Assembly (NCBI GenBank): GCA_002470695.1
Contig: DKNM01000031.1
Location: forward strand, 1-5,222
Length of the DNA stretch: 5,222 nt
Source of the DNA: Candidatus Neomicrothrix sp. UBA7388
GTDB lineage: Bacteria > Actinomycetota > Acidimicrobiia > Acidimicrobiales > Poriferisodalaceae
Reading direction: 5' to 3'
How positions within the stretch are numbered: position 1 is the stretch's first letter; every line of letters begins with the position of its first letter. Shown here one piece after another: positions 1-5,154 of this stretch. The translations under genes and the position numbers were made by a program. The notes beneath the pieces are model-generated. The model had not been told where the DNA came from, searched no databases, and worked only from the letters and a program-made list of their open reading frames with translations.

Positions 1-1
1 G

Positions 2-361
2 CCTATAGACATCGATCGCATCGGAGCACTCGGCGGCGCATTGCTTGTTACCGATGATCCGCAAGAAGCTGTCACGGAATCTGATGTCGTTTACACAGAT
101 GTATGGACGTCGATGGGGCAAGAAAATGAGAAGTCAGACAGGCTTGACGCTTTTGCGCCATTCACAGTCAATTCAGACCTAATGAGTTCTGCGCTTACCG
201 AAGCTATTTTCATGCATTGCCTTCCGGCTCACCGAGGTGAAGAAGTTACAAATGAAGTAATTGAAAGCCCACAGAGCAAAGTATTTCGGCAGGCTCACAA
301 TCGGATGCATAGTGCCCGCGGGCTGTTGTCGTGGATCGCAAGTCAAGATCGAAGCAAATGA
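2..361 (+). CDS. argF: Ornithine carbamoyltransferase, C-terminal part (5' end outside window)
   Basis: This enzyme condenses ornithine with carbamoyl phosphate to give citrulline, a cytoplasmic step of arginine synthesis. The frame is open from base 2 with no start, so the gene is cut by the window edge; 119 residues remain of a family length near 300 to 320. The ornithine-binding segment VYTDVWTSMGQE (about bases 89 to 124) carries the Asp and the SMG loop of the family. The HCLPAHRGEEV motif follows, with the catalytic-site Cys at bases 218 to 220, and then the C-terminal QAHNRMHSARG helix. A TTG at base 41 could be mistaken for a start, but the homologous reading continues upstream of it. 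The stop overlaps the argR start as ATGA, which indicates translational coupling within an arg operon. Aspartate carbamoyltransferase is excluded by the SMG and HCLPA motifs. The argF symbol, rather than the catabolic arcB, rests on the argR and argH neighbours. Confidence 0.96.
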   Translation, partial: PIDIDRIGALGGALLVTDDPQEAVTESDVVYTDVWTSMGQENEKSDRLDAFAPFTVNSDLMSSALTEAIFMHCLPAHRGEEVTNEVIESPQSKVFRQAHNRMHSARGLLSWIASQDRSK

Positions 362-819
362 CCAGTAAATCTCAAAGGCAACACATAATCGAAAGACTCT
401 TGGCTGAAAGATCAGTTGGCGACCACGGGGAACTCGTGGATTTGCTGGCATCCGAAGGCGTAGAGGCATCGCAAGCTAGCGTCAGCCGCGACCTTGATGA
501 ACTTGGTGCTGTCAAGCTGCGGGCAGGTGGTCGAACCGTGTATGCCATACCTGAAATTGCCACCCAACGGACGGTCCCGTTGGAAGCTCTTCGACGAGTA
601 TGTGGCGACTGGGTTGTCGGGGTGGAACATTCGAGGAACATCGTCGTTCTGACGACGCCGCCAGGTTCAGCCCACGTTGTGGCCTCAGCGATTGATCGAA
701 GCGACAGCGGTGATGTAATAGGCACAGTCGCTGGAGATGACACAATCCTCGTGGTGGCGGCATCTCACACAAGCGGGGAATCGGTAGCGGAGTACTTTGA
801 AGAATTAGCGGGTCTTTGA
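358..819 (+). CDS. argR: Arginine repressor ArgR
   Basis: ArgR is a DNA-binding regulator that, with arginine as corepressor, forms hexamers and represses arginine biosynthesis genes at ARG-box operators. The product is 153 residues, the usual family length. The N-terminal winged helix-turn-helix domain (about 1 to 65) contains SQASVSRDLDELG, close to the family recognition-helix signature. The C-terminal oligomerisation and arginine-binding domain (about 80 to 153) contains TPPGSA at 100 to 105 and GTVAGDDT at 122 to 129, whose paired Asp residues bind the arginine ligand in characterised family members. I chose the ATG at 358 because it overlaps the argF stop as ATGA and gives the normal N-terminus; the same frame is open to a TTG at 331, which would add nine non-homologous residues. 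No clear Shine-Dalgarno sequence is seen, so translation probably depends on coupling to argF. Its likely operator upstream of the operon lies outside the window. Confidence 0.97.
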   Translation: MTSKSQRQHIIERLLAERSVGDHGELVDLLASEGVEASQASVSRDLDELGAVKLRAGGRTVYAIPEIATQRTVPLEALRRVCGDWVVGVEHSRNIVVLTTPPGSAHVVASAIDRSDSGDVIGTVAGDDTILVVAASHTSGESVAEYFEELAGL

Positions 820-820
820 C

Positions 821-824
821 AGGA
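821..824 (+). promoter_or_regulatory. Ribosome binding site of argH
   Basis: AGGA lies 7 bases before the argH ATG at 832, within the 12-base gap after argR. It is the clearest Shine-Dalgarno sequence in the window and supports the 832 start; most other starts here are coupled by overlap or have weak sites. Confidence 0.6.
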
Positions 825-831
825 TTTTCTT

Positions 832-2211
832 ATGGCAGATGGCAACACACTTTGGCACGGAAGGTTTTCGGGCGATGCAAGCGAAGCACTTCGCGAGTTG
901 AACGACTCCCTACCATTTGATCGCAGGATGTACAGAGAGGACATTAAGGGTTCTTGCGCGCACGTAGAGATGCTTCACCATGTCGGTCTAGTGACAGACG
1001 AGGAACTCTCGGAAATTTTGGCAGCGCTCGAAAAGGTCGCAGGGGAAATATCCGACGGAAGTTTTGAATGGATGCAATCTGATGAGGACATTCATACCGC
1101 CGTCGAGAGAAGAGCAACGGAACTGACATCGGCTGCCGCAAAGATCCACACCGGCCGAAGTCGTAATGATCAAGTGGCAGGCGATCTTCGGTTGGTCGCG
1201 CTTGCTGAAATAGATTCGCTTTCAAGCGTGATATTCGACTTGATAGAAGTGTTGCTTAAGAGAGCTGAAGAAGCGCACAAGGCTGGCATCTATCTCCCCG
1301 GCTATACACACCTTCAGAGAGCGCAACCAGTCGGTCTCGCTCATCATTTCGGCGCTTTTTGCTGGATGTTCCTCAGGGATCTTGATCGGTTAGCGGATGT
1401 TCGTCGTAGAACAGATGTTTCGGTCTTAGGCGCGGGGGCACTTGCTGGGTCATCTTTGCCGATCGACCCGATGTTTACAGCCCAGAAGCTCGGTTTCGCT
1501 CGCGTGTTTGATAATTCGCTCGATGCTGTGTCAGATCGAGACTTCGTCTCAGATTTGCTCTATGTGTTGAGTCTGACTGGAGTCCACCTATCCAAGTTAG
1601 GCGAGGAGATATGTCTTTGGGCGTCAAGCGAATTTGATTTTGTTGAGCTCGCAGATGAATTCGCTACGGGCTCCTCGATGATGCCACAAAAGAAAAACCC
1701 AGATGTCGCGGAGTTGGCGCGCGGTAAGGCAGGCCGGCTATTGGGAAACCTCACTGGATTCCTAGCTACACAAAAAGGTTTACCGCTTACATATAACAAA
1801 GACCTTCAAGAAGATAAGGAACCTCTATTCGACAGTTGCGACACGATACGGCTAACGACCCTCGCTATGACGGGTCTTATTGACACGCTGACCTTTCATG
1901 CTTCCGTCATGGCTGACAGCGCTGACTCTCCCTTCATGGCAGCGACTGATTTAGCCGACTTTCTTGTCCAAAATGGTATGGCATTTCGTGAAGCACACGC
2001 CGTCGTGGCCGGTCTAGTTAGGGAGGCACTAGAAGACCAGAAGCCCCTAATGGACCTGGTGAAGGAAAACGAGCAACTTGGAGATCAAGCCGCTGAGCTT
2101 CTGCTCCCAGGCGTAAGTAGTCAACAAAGAACAAGTCATGGAGGGGGAGCGTCCTCCGCGGTTGCGACACAGTTAGTGGCTCTTCGAGAGCGCGTGGACG
2201 CTTTGAGGTGA
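832..2211 (+). CDS. argH: Argininosuccinate lyase
   Basis: Argininosuccinate lyase splits argininosuccinate into arginine and fumarate, the last step of arginine synthesis, as a cytoplasmic homotetramer of the fumarase/aspartase superfamily. The protein is complete at 459 residues, a typical length. Visible landmarks are the N-terminal LWHGRFSG, TGRSRNDQVA at 108 to 117, PGYTHLQRAQP at 156 to 166 with the active-site His at 160, and the superfamily signature GSSMMPQKKNPD at 280 to 291. The signature contains the mobile loop with the catalytic Ser, near 282. LTYNKDLQEDKE at 319 to 330 and the C-terminal RTSHGGGASSAV region are also typical. No key residue is missing. The ATG at 832 is backed by AGGA 7 bases upstream. 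argH directly follows argR with no argG between them, so argininosuccinate synthase must be encoded elsewhere. Its TGA overlaps the GTG start of the next gene. Adenylosuccinate lyase and fumarase are excluded by the lyase-specific motifs. Confidence 0.98.
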   Translation: MADGNTLWHGRFSGDASEALRELNDSLPFDRRMYREDIKGSCAHVEMLHHVGLVTDEELSEILAALEKVAGEISDGSFEWMQSDEDIHTAVERRATELTSAAAKIHTGRSRNDQVAGDLRLVALAEIDSLSSVIFDLIEVLLKRAEEAHKAGIYLPGYTHLQRAQPVGLAHHFGAFCWMFLRDLDRLADVRRRTDVSVLGAGALAGSSLPIDPMFTAQKLGFARVFDNSLDAVSDRDFVSDLLYVLSLTGVHLSKLGEEICLWASSEFDFVELADEFATGSSMMPQKKNPDVAELARGKAGRLLGNLTGFLATQKGLPLTYNKDLQEDKEPLFDSCDTIRLTTLAMTGLIDTLTFHASVMADSADSPFMAATDLADFLVQNGMAFREAHAVVAGLVREALEDQKPLMDLVKENEQLGDQAAELLLPGVSSQQRTSHGGGASSAVATQLVALRERVDALR

Positions 2212-2825
2212 AGTCCCAGGGAGAGTGGTGGCACGGCGAGACTCCAGAGATGGCATTTGATGGCCAGCTTTCAACTGCGATGAAGATAGTTGAAGGCTTT
2301 GAACCCCTGGATGGTCAGCAAATTCAGGCAAAGCAAACAATTCTTGAGTTTGCTGAAAAACATAAAGATTCATTGCATCGTTCATGTCCTTCGGGTCACT
2401 TCACTGGATCATGTTGGGTAGTAAATAGTGACGCTTCAAAAGGTTTGGTTCTATTGCACGCTAAAGCTCAAAAGTGGTTGCAGCCGGGTGGCCATGCTGA
2501 CGGAGATGGACGACTTCAAGCAGTAGCGCTCAAAGAAGCGTTAGAAGAAACTGGGATAGCCGACTTGCAGGTTTGGCCTAGAGCAATTGACGTCGATGTC
2601 CATGAGGTCGTTGACAAGCGCGCCAAAGAAATTGTTCACCTCCATCTTGACGTGCGTTTCTTAATTAAAGCGCCGCAGAGTGCTGTCGCTCGCAGGAACC
2701 ATGAATCTTTGGACCTGAGGTGGGTTGCTAGGGAAGAGCTAAATGACCCTCGGCTTGCGTTGGACCCAAGTACTCAACGAGTCGCAAATTATGGTTTCGC
2801 TTTGGCTGACCAGTTAATGCACTGA
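2208..2825 (+). CDS. NUDIX hydrolase, substrate unknown
   Basis: This 205-residue protein belongs to the NUDIX superfamily, enzymes that hydrolyse a nucleoside diphosphate linked to another moiety. The NUDIX box spans residues 95 to 117, starting GGHADGDG and ending KEALEETGI. The metal-binding Glu residues of the RExxEE core are present (KEALEE), but Arg is Lys and the upstream Glu of the canonical GX5E element is Gly. From memory, a group of uncharacterised bacterial NUDIX proteins shares the surrounding pattern: a GHFTGS strand near 63 to 68, QPGGH at 92 to 96, and a DVDVHE then HLHLDVRFL stretch at 128 to 152. The GTG at 2208 overlaps the argH stop as GTGA, which favours coupling. ATG codons at 2250 and 2280 are alternative starts, giving 191 or 181 residues; homology appears to begin near residue 21, so the first 20 residues are uncertain. 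The substrate cannot be inferred, and no link to arginine metabolism is shown beyond position. Confidence 0.88.
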   Translation: MKSQGEWWHGETPEMAFDGQLSTAMKIVEGFEPLDGQQIQAKQTILEFAEKHKDSLHRSCPSGHFTGSCWVVNSDASKGLVLLHAKAQKWLQPGGHADGDGRLQAVALKEALEETGIADLQVWPRAIDVDVHEVVDKRAKEIVHLHLDVRFLIKAPQSAVARRNHESLDLRWVAREELNDPRLALDPSTQRVANYGFALADQLMH

Positions 2826-2846
2826 AGGTTCGCTAAGTTCGTTTAA

Positions 2847-3110
2847 GTGCGGCAATTGAGGATTCAGGTCGAGAATATTTTCCTGTTTGTCGCTGGTCTG
2901 GCAGCTAGCTGGCTCTGTCTAACATGGCTACCGCCCTTAGTGTCAATCGCGTCTTTCCCAGACTGGCTTGTCGCTATCGCTTTCGTGACGCTTTTGCTTG
3001 GGGTAGGAGGGCGGCTGGTGTTCGAAGCCACCTTCCAAGCATTTGGCGTCGGAGTGTTGATTGCTAGTGTTTCGTTCGCAATATTGCTAATGAATGAGAT
3101 AGTCCGTTAG
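2847..3110 (+). CDS. Small hydrophobic membrane protein, function unknown
   Basis: I do not recognise this 87-residue protein. It is strongly hydrophobic, with three likely membrane segments at about residues 11 to 29, 39 to 56 and 65 to 83. The few charged residues are mainly at the N-terminus (two Arg before residue 6, one Glu at 9) and around residues 56 to 60 (Arg, Glu). There is no cleavable signal peptide pattern and no catalytic motif. The GTG start at 2847 follows the NUDIX gene by 21 bases and has no good Shine-Dalgarno sequence; a TTG three codons later is an alternative. The reading frame, the hydrophobic pattern and the tight packing between + strand genes support a real gene. The next gene also encodes a small membrane protein, so the two may work together; that is inference from position only. 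Confidence 0.66.
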   Translation: MRQLRIQVENIFLFVAGLAASWLCLTWLPPLVSIASFPDWLVAIAFVTLLLGVGGRLVFEATFQAFGVGVLIASVSFAILLMNEIVR

Positions 3111-3129
3111 GGGCCGATAGGTTAGTTAA

Positions 3130-3381
3130 ATGCGTTCTGGTCCACTTGTATGGGTCGCTCTACTGGCAGCAGCTCTAGTCGTGCTATGGGGAATCTGGTC
3201 GGTTTTTGCTGTTCCGAAGCGAAATTGGCTCCAGCAAGAAAGACGCAGAGCGAATTGGATTCTGATGATGTTGCTCTTTGGTCCTTTGGCGGTATTGCTT
3301 TTCTATGGGACTGTCCGGCATCAACTTCTTAGGCCTGAAAGGTATGAAACGGTCGATGGTGTAGCCGACGCTGACCGTTAG
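3130..3381 (+). CDS. Small two-helix membrane protein, possibly PLDc_N-like
   Basis: This 83-residue protein has two predicted membrane helices, about residues 6 to 28 and 43 to 61. A basic segment between them (PKRNWLQQERRRAN) should face the cytoplasm by the positive-inside rule, leaving both ends outside. The arrangement of a hydrophobic helix, a charged linker, then WILMMLLFGPLAVLLFYGTVR loosely resembles the short two-helix PLDc_N proteins (the N-terminal membrane domain of cardiolipin synthases), which also occur alone in actinobacteria. The match is by eye and weak, and there is no phospholipase HKD catalytic motif. The ATG at 3130 lies 19 bases after the preceding membrane-protein gene, with a modest AGG 8 bases upstream. 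A second overlapping frame from 3150 gives an unconvincing non-hydrophobic peptide, so I prefer this one. The stop codon lies inside a hairpin that precedes tyrS. Confidence 0.72.
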   Translation: MRSGPLVWVALLAAALVVLWGIWSVFAVPKRNWLQQERRRANWILMMLLFGPLAVLLFYGTVRHQLLRPERYETVDGVADADR

Positions 3382-3407
3382 CTAAAAAAAGTGTTTCGCT
3401 TACGGTC
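3373..3407 (+). promoter_or_regulatory. Strong stem-loop between the membrane-protein gene and tyrS
   Basis: GACCGTTAGC (3373 to 3382) pairs with GCTTACGGTC (3398 to 3407): nine pairs with one internal T-T mismatch. The 15-base loop is A-rich (seven A in a row), and three further A-T pairs are possible inside it. The stem includes the stop codon of the upstream gene and ends 23 bases before the tyrS start. There is no T-run after it on either strand, so it is not a classic intrinsic terminator. It could be a terminator lacking a U-tail, an mRNA processing or stability element, or a control element for tyrS. It is too small to be a T-box leader. Confidence 0.5.
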
Positions 3408-3430
3408 CCCGTCCTTGGCAGAATGTCTTT

Positions 3431-4699
3431 GTGGACATTCTCTCTGATCTAGAGGCGCGAGGCCTGATTCATGACACTACGGATAGAGCTGCGCTCGCAT
3501 CTCGCTTAGCCGCCGGCCCAGTTGTTCTCTATTGCGGTTTCGATCCCACAGCCGACAGCCTTCATGTAGGTAATCTCATTGGCCTTTTGACGTTAAGACG
3601 CTTTCAATTAGCTGGCCATCTTCCTATCAGCCTTGCCGGCGGCGCCACGGGAATGGTTGGTGACCCGAGTGGGCGCGATTCTGAGAGAAACCTTCTCGAC
3701 GATGAGGGTCTGGCGAAAAACCTTGAAGGGATTCTTCCCCAGCTGAGGCAATTCCTTGAGTTCGACGGTGAATCCCCGGCAAAGCTTTTAGATAATCGGG
3801 CATGGACCGTTGGCACGAGCGTTCTCGATTTTCTGCGTGACATCGGCAAGCACGTCACGGTTAACCAGATGATCGCTAAAGATTCTGTTAGAAGTCGCAT
3901 GTCCGAAGGTGACGGTATCTCCTTTACAGAATTCAGTTATATGTTGCTGCAGGGATACGACTTCTTGTGGCTGGCTGAGAACGAGAAATGTGAGCTGCAG
4001 GTAGGTGGATCAGATCAATGGGGAAACATAGTCCTGGGAGCAGATCTAATTCGACGGAAATTGGGAAAGACTGCTCATGCCATGACTTGGCCCCTTCTGA
4101 CGAAACCGGATGGCTCCAAATATGGCAAGACAGCGGGTGGAGAGACCATTTGGCTGAGCGCAGAGAAAATGAGCCCGTATCGCTTCTACCAGTCGTGGAT
4201 CGGTGTTGATGACTCTGAAGTAAGAAAATTGCTTTTGCAGTTAACGTTTTTGTCAGTTCAAGAAGTTGACTCCCTTGTGGCAGAACATGAGGACCAGCCC
4301 CATTTACGCATCGGTCAGCGCGCCTTGGCTAACGAGATTACGAAAATCGTGCATGGCGAGCCCGCAGCTGACTCTGCCATAGAGGCATCACAAGTGTTGT
4401 TTGATTCAACGATGGACATATCAGCGGTTTCCGAATCTGCACTGGACTTTGTGAGTAGGGAAGTGCCCTACAGTGAGATAGCTCTTGCAGATGTTTCCCT
4501 AGTCGACCTTCTTGTCGAAACGGGGCTATGTCAAAGCAGAAAAGAAGCGAAGCGAGCGGTAACGGAGGGAGGCGTCTATGTCAACGGCGAACGTCCCTCA
4601 GATAGCGGTTTCGCGCCTACATCCAATGATCTGCTTCACGGAAAATATCTTTTGCTAAGGCGCGGCAAGAAGAGCTGGCACCTTTTGAAAGCGACGTAA
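3431..4699 (+). CDS. tyrS: Tyrosyl-tRNA synthetase
   Basis: TyrRS charges tRNA-Tyr with tyrosine in the cytoplasm as a class I synthetase dimer. The 422-residue product has the normal bacterial length. The Rossmann catalytic domain contains YCGFDPTADSLHVGNL at 34 to 49, with HVGN (45 to 48) as the HIGH motif. The tyrosine-binding segment has Tyr170, Gln174 and Asp177 in YMLLQGYD, followed by GGSDQWGN at 192 to 199. The KMSKS-equivalent loop is KYGKT at 230 to 234. An S4 RNA-binding domain occupies about 357 to 420 (QSRKEAKRAV, then GGVYVNG). The GTG at 3431 is the only usable start: an in-frame stop lies at 3383 and no ATG, GTG or TTG in this frame lies between them. An ATG at 3423 is out of frame. 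No strong Shine-Dalgarno sequence is visible. A hairpin lies just upstream and the rRNA operon lies downstream. The KFGKT/KYGKT form marks the TyrS type rather than the TyrZ type, as far as can be judged by eye. Confidence 0.98.
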   Translation: MDILSDLEARGLIHDTTDRAALASRLAAGPVVLYCGFDPTADSLHVGNLIGLLTLRRFQLAGHLPISLAGGATGMVGDPSGRDSERNLLDDEGLAKNLEGILPQLRQFLEFDGESPAKLLDNRAWTVGTSVLDFLRDIGKHVTVNQMIAKDSVRSRMSEGDGISFTEFSYMLLQGYDFLWLAENEKCELQVGGSDQWGNIVLGADLIRRKLGKTAHAMTWPLLTKPDGSKYGKTAGGETIWLSAEKMSPYRFYQSWIGVDDSEVRKLLLQLTFLSVQEVDSLVAEHEDQPHLRIGQRALANEITKIVHGEPAADSAIEASQVLFDSTMDISAVSESALDFVSREVPYSEIALADVSLVDLLVETGLCQSRKEAKRAVTEGGVYVNGERPSDSGFAPTSNDLLHGKYLLLRRGKKSWHLLKAT

Positions 4700-4720
4700 A
4701 ACTCGCGCTTCATAAATTAC

Positions 4721-4739
4721 TTGATCAATACGAGATCAA
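4721..4739 (+). terminator. Weak hairpin after tyrS, possible terminator
   Basis: TTGATC (4721 to 4726) pairs with GATCAA (4734 to 4739) around a 7-base loop, 21 bases after the tyrS stop. The stem is short and A-T rich and no T-run follows immediately, so termination here is a weak guess based mainly on position. Confidence 0.25.
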
Positions 4740-4742
4740 AGG

Positions 4743-4772
4743 TTGCTTTACTACCCAAATGGCCGGTAGGGT
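4743..4772 (+). promoter_or_regulatory. Candidate distal rRNA promoter
   Basis: TTGCTT (4743 to 4748) and TAGGGT (4767 to 4772) are separated by 18 bases, the spacing known for mycobacterial rRNA promoters of the TTGACT / TAGACT type. Each hexamer departs from that pattern (5 of 6 and 4 of 6 matching). A start near 4779 would give a leader of about 375 bases. This is a pattern match only. Confidence 0.22.
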
Positions 4773-4859
4773 GGCCCTTCGCCCTTTAACGCTGTGTACA
4801 CGGTGTTAGGCGGCTTTGACACCTCCGCACGGAATTTGGTTTTCGGCGCGTGTCATGAT

Positions 4860-4883
4860 GCTGGCGCTCTTAGTAGCGGCAGC
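4860..4883 (+). other. Stem-loop in the rRNA upstream region
   Basis: GCTGGCGCT (4860 to 4868) pairs with AGCGGCAGC (4875 to 4883) with one central G-G mismatch and a 6-base loop (CTTAGT). It ends 5 bases before a perfect TTGACA. With no T-run after it, it may be a U-less terminator separating tyrS read-through from an rRNA promoter, or part of leader folding. Confidence 0.35.
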
Positions 4884-4888
4884 GCTCC

Positions 4889-4914
4889 TTGACAACAGAA
4901 CAGAGGACGATAAA
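4889..4914 (+). promoter_or_regulatory. Candidate proximal rRNA promoter with perfect -35 box
   Basis: TTGACA at 4889 to 4894 is a perfect -35 hexamer. The best downstream -10-like element is GATAAA at 4909 to 4914, only 14 bases away, shorter than the usual 16 to 18. If used, the leader would be about 235 bases. The spacing makes this uncertain. Confidence 0.25.
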
Positions 4915-5073
4915 CGCCAGTGCGGGCGATTGGCCGCTGCTTAGGTAGCCGCTAATCGAACCACACAATCGTGTCAGGCCACTCATGGTCATGACACACC
5001 ATTTAACTAGCCACGTTGTCTAAGGGTTTACCCAAGGGCAACGTTGCAACAATTCCAGCCAGCTGCTGTGTTT

Positions 5074-5091
5074 GGGGTAATTTTCCACCCC
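5074..5091 (+). other. G-C stem-loop in the 16S leader
   Basis: GGGGT (5074 to 5078) pairs with ACCCC (5087 to 5091) around an 8-base A/T-rich loop. It is probably part of leader RNA folding; no specific role can be read from it. Confidence 0.35.
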
Positions 5092-5107
5092 GTTAAGGTG
5101 CAGCAGG

Positions 5108-5116
5108 GGCTCTTCG
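5108..5116 (+). promoter_or_regulatory. Possible boxA-like antitermination element
   Basis: GGCTCTTCG contains the GCTCTT core of the boxA element that NusB and S10 bind in rRNA leaders. It lies about 40 bases before 16S. Only the core matches and the rest departs from known boxA sequences, so this is a tentative call. Confidence 0.25.
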
Positions 5117-5129
5117 ATCGTGTTGCTGA

Positions 5130-5141
5130 GGCCTTCGGGTT
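5130..5141 (+). other. UUCG-tetraloop hairpin before 16S
   Basis: GGCC, the loop TTCG, then GGTT form a small hairpin: two C-G pairs closing a UUCG tetraloop, extended by two G-U wobble pairs. A C(UUCG)G loop is unusually stable in RNA and may nucleate folding of the leader just upstream of the mature 16S end. Confidence 0.4.
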
Positions 5142-5154
5142 GACGCACAAGATC

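Larger units (their letters stand above)
4700..5154 (+). promoter_or_regulatory. tyrS to 16S intergenic region: presumed rRNA promoter and leader
   Basis: These 455 bases hold no convincing gene on either strand. Their position, on the same strand and directly before 16S, makes them the rRNA operon promoter and leader. Several weak promoter candidates occur but none is decisive. The region is rich in short inverted repeats: TTGATC/GATCAA at 4721 to 4739, a 9-base pair at 4850/4989, GCAACGTTGC at 5038 to 5047, GGGGT/ACCCC at 5074 to 5091, and a UUCG-capped stem at 5130 to 5141. This is expected of a folded leader. I see no tRNA in it. Confidence 0.7.

Noticed and set aside
372..743. 123-residue minus-strand open frame inside argR
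   Set aside because: It lies antisense to a complete, well-conserved argR and shows no family motif.
3373..3430. T-box riboswitch upstream of tyrS
   Set aside because: The space between the upstream gene and tyrS is only 49 bases, no T-box consensus is present, and no terminator/antiterminator pair can be built.
3604..3900. 98-residue minus-strand open frame inside tyrS
   Set aside because: It is the reverse shadow of conserved tyrS codons and its composition (rich in Arg, Ser and Pro) is typical of such shadows.
4018..4209. 63-residue + strand open frame inside tyrS
   Set aside because: It is an out-of-frame reading within the tyrS catalytic core and has no motif or start signal.
4761..4787. 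GGCC-flanked G-rich segment considered as an intrinsic terminator of tyrS
   Set aside because: The possible stems are only four or five pairs (GGCC/GGCC, or CTACC with GGTAG), mutually exclusive, and no T-run follows.
4944..4965. Minus-strand GGTTCGATT resembling a tRNA T-loop
   Set aside because: The flanking five bases on each side do not pair into a T-stem and no other tRNA arms could be found around it.
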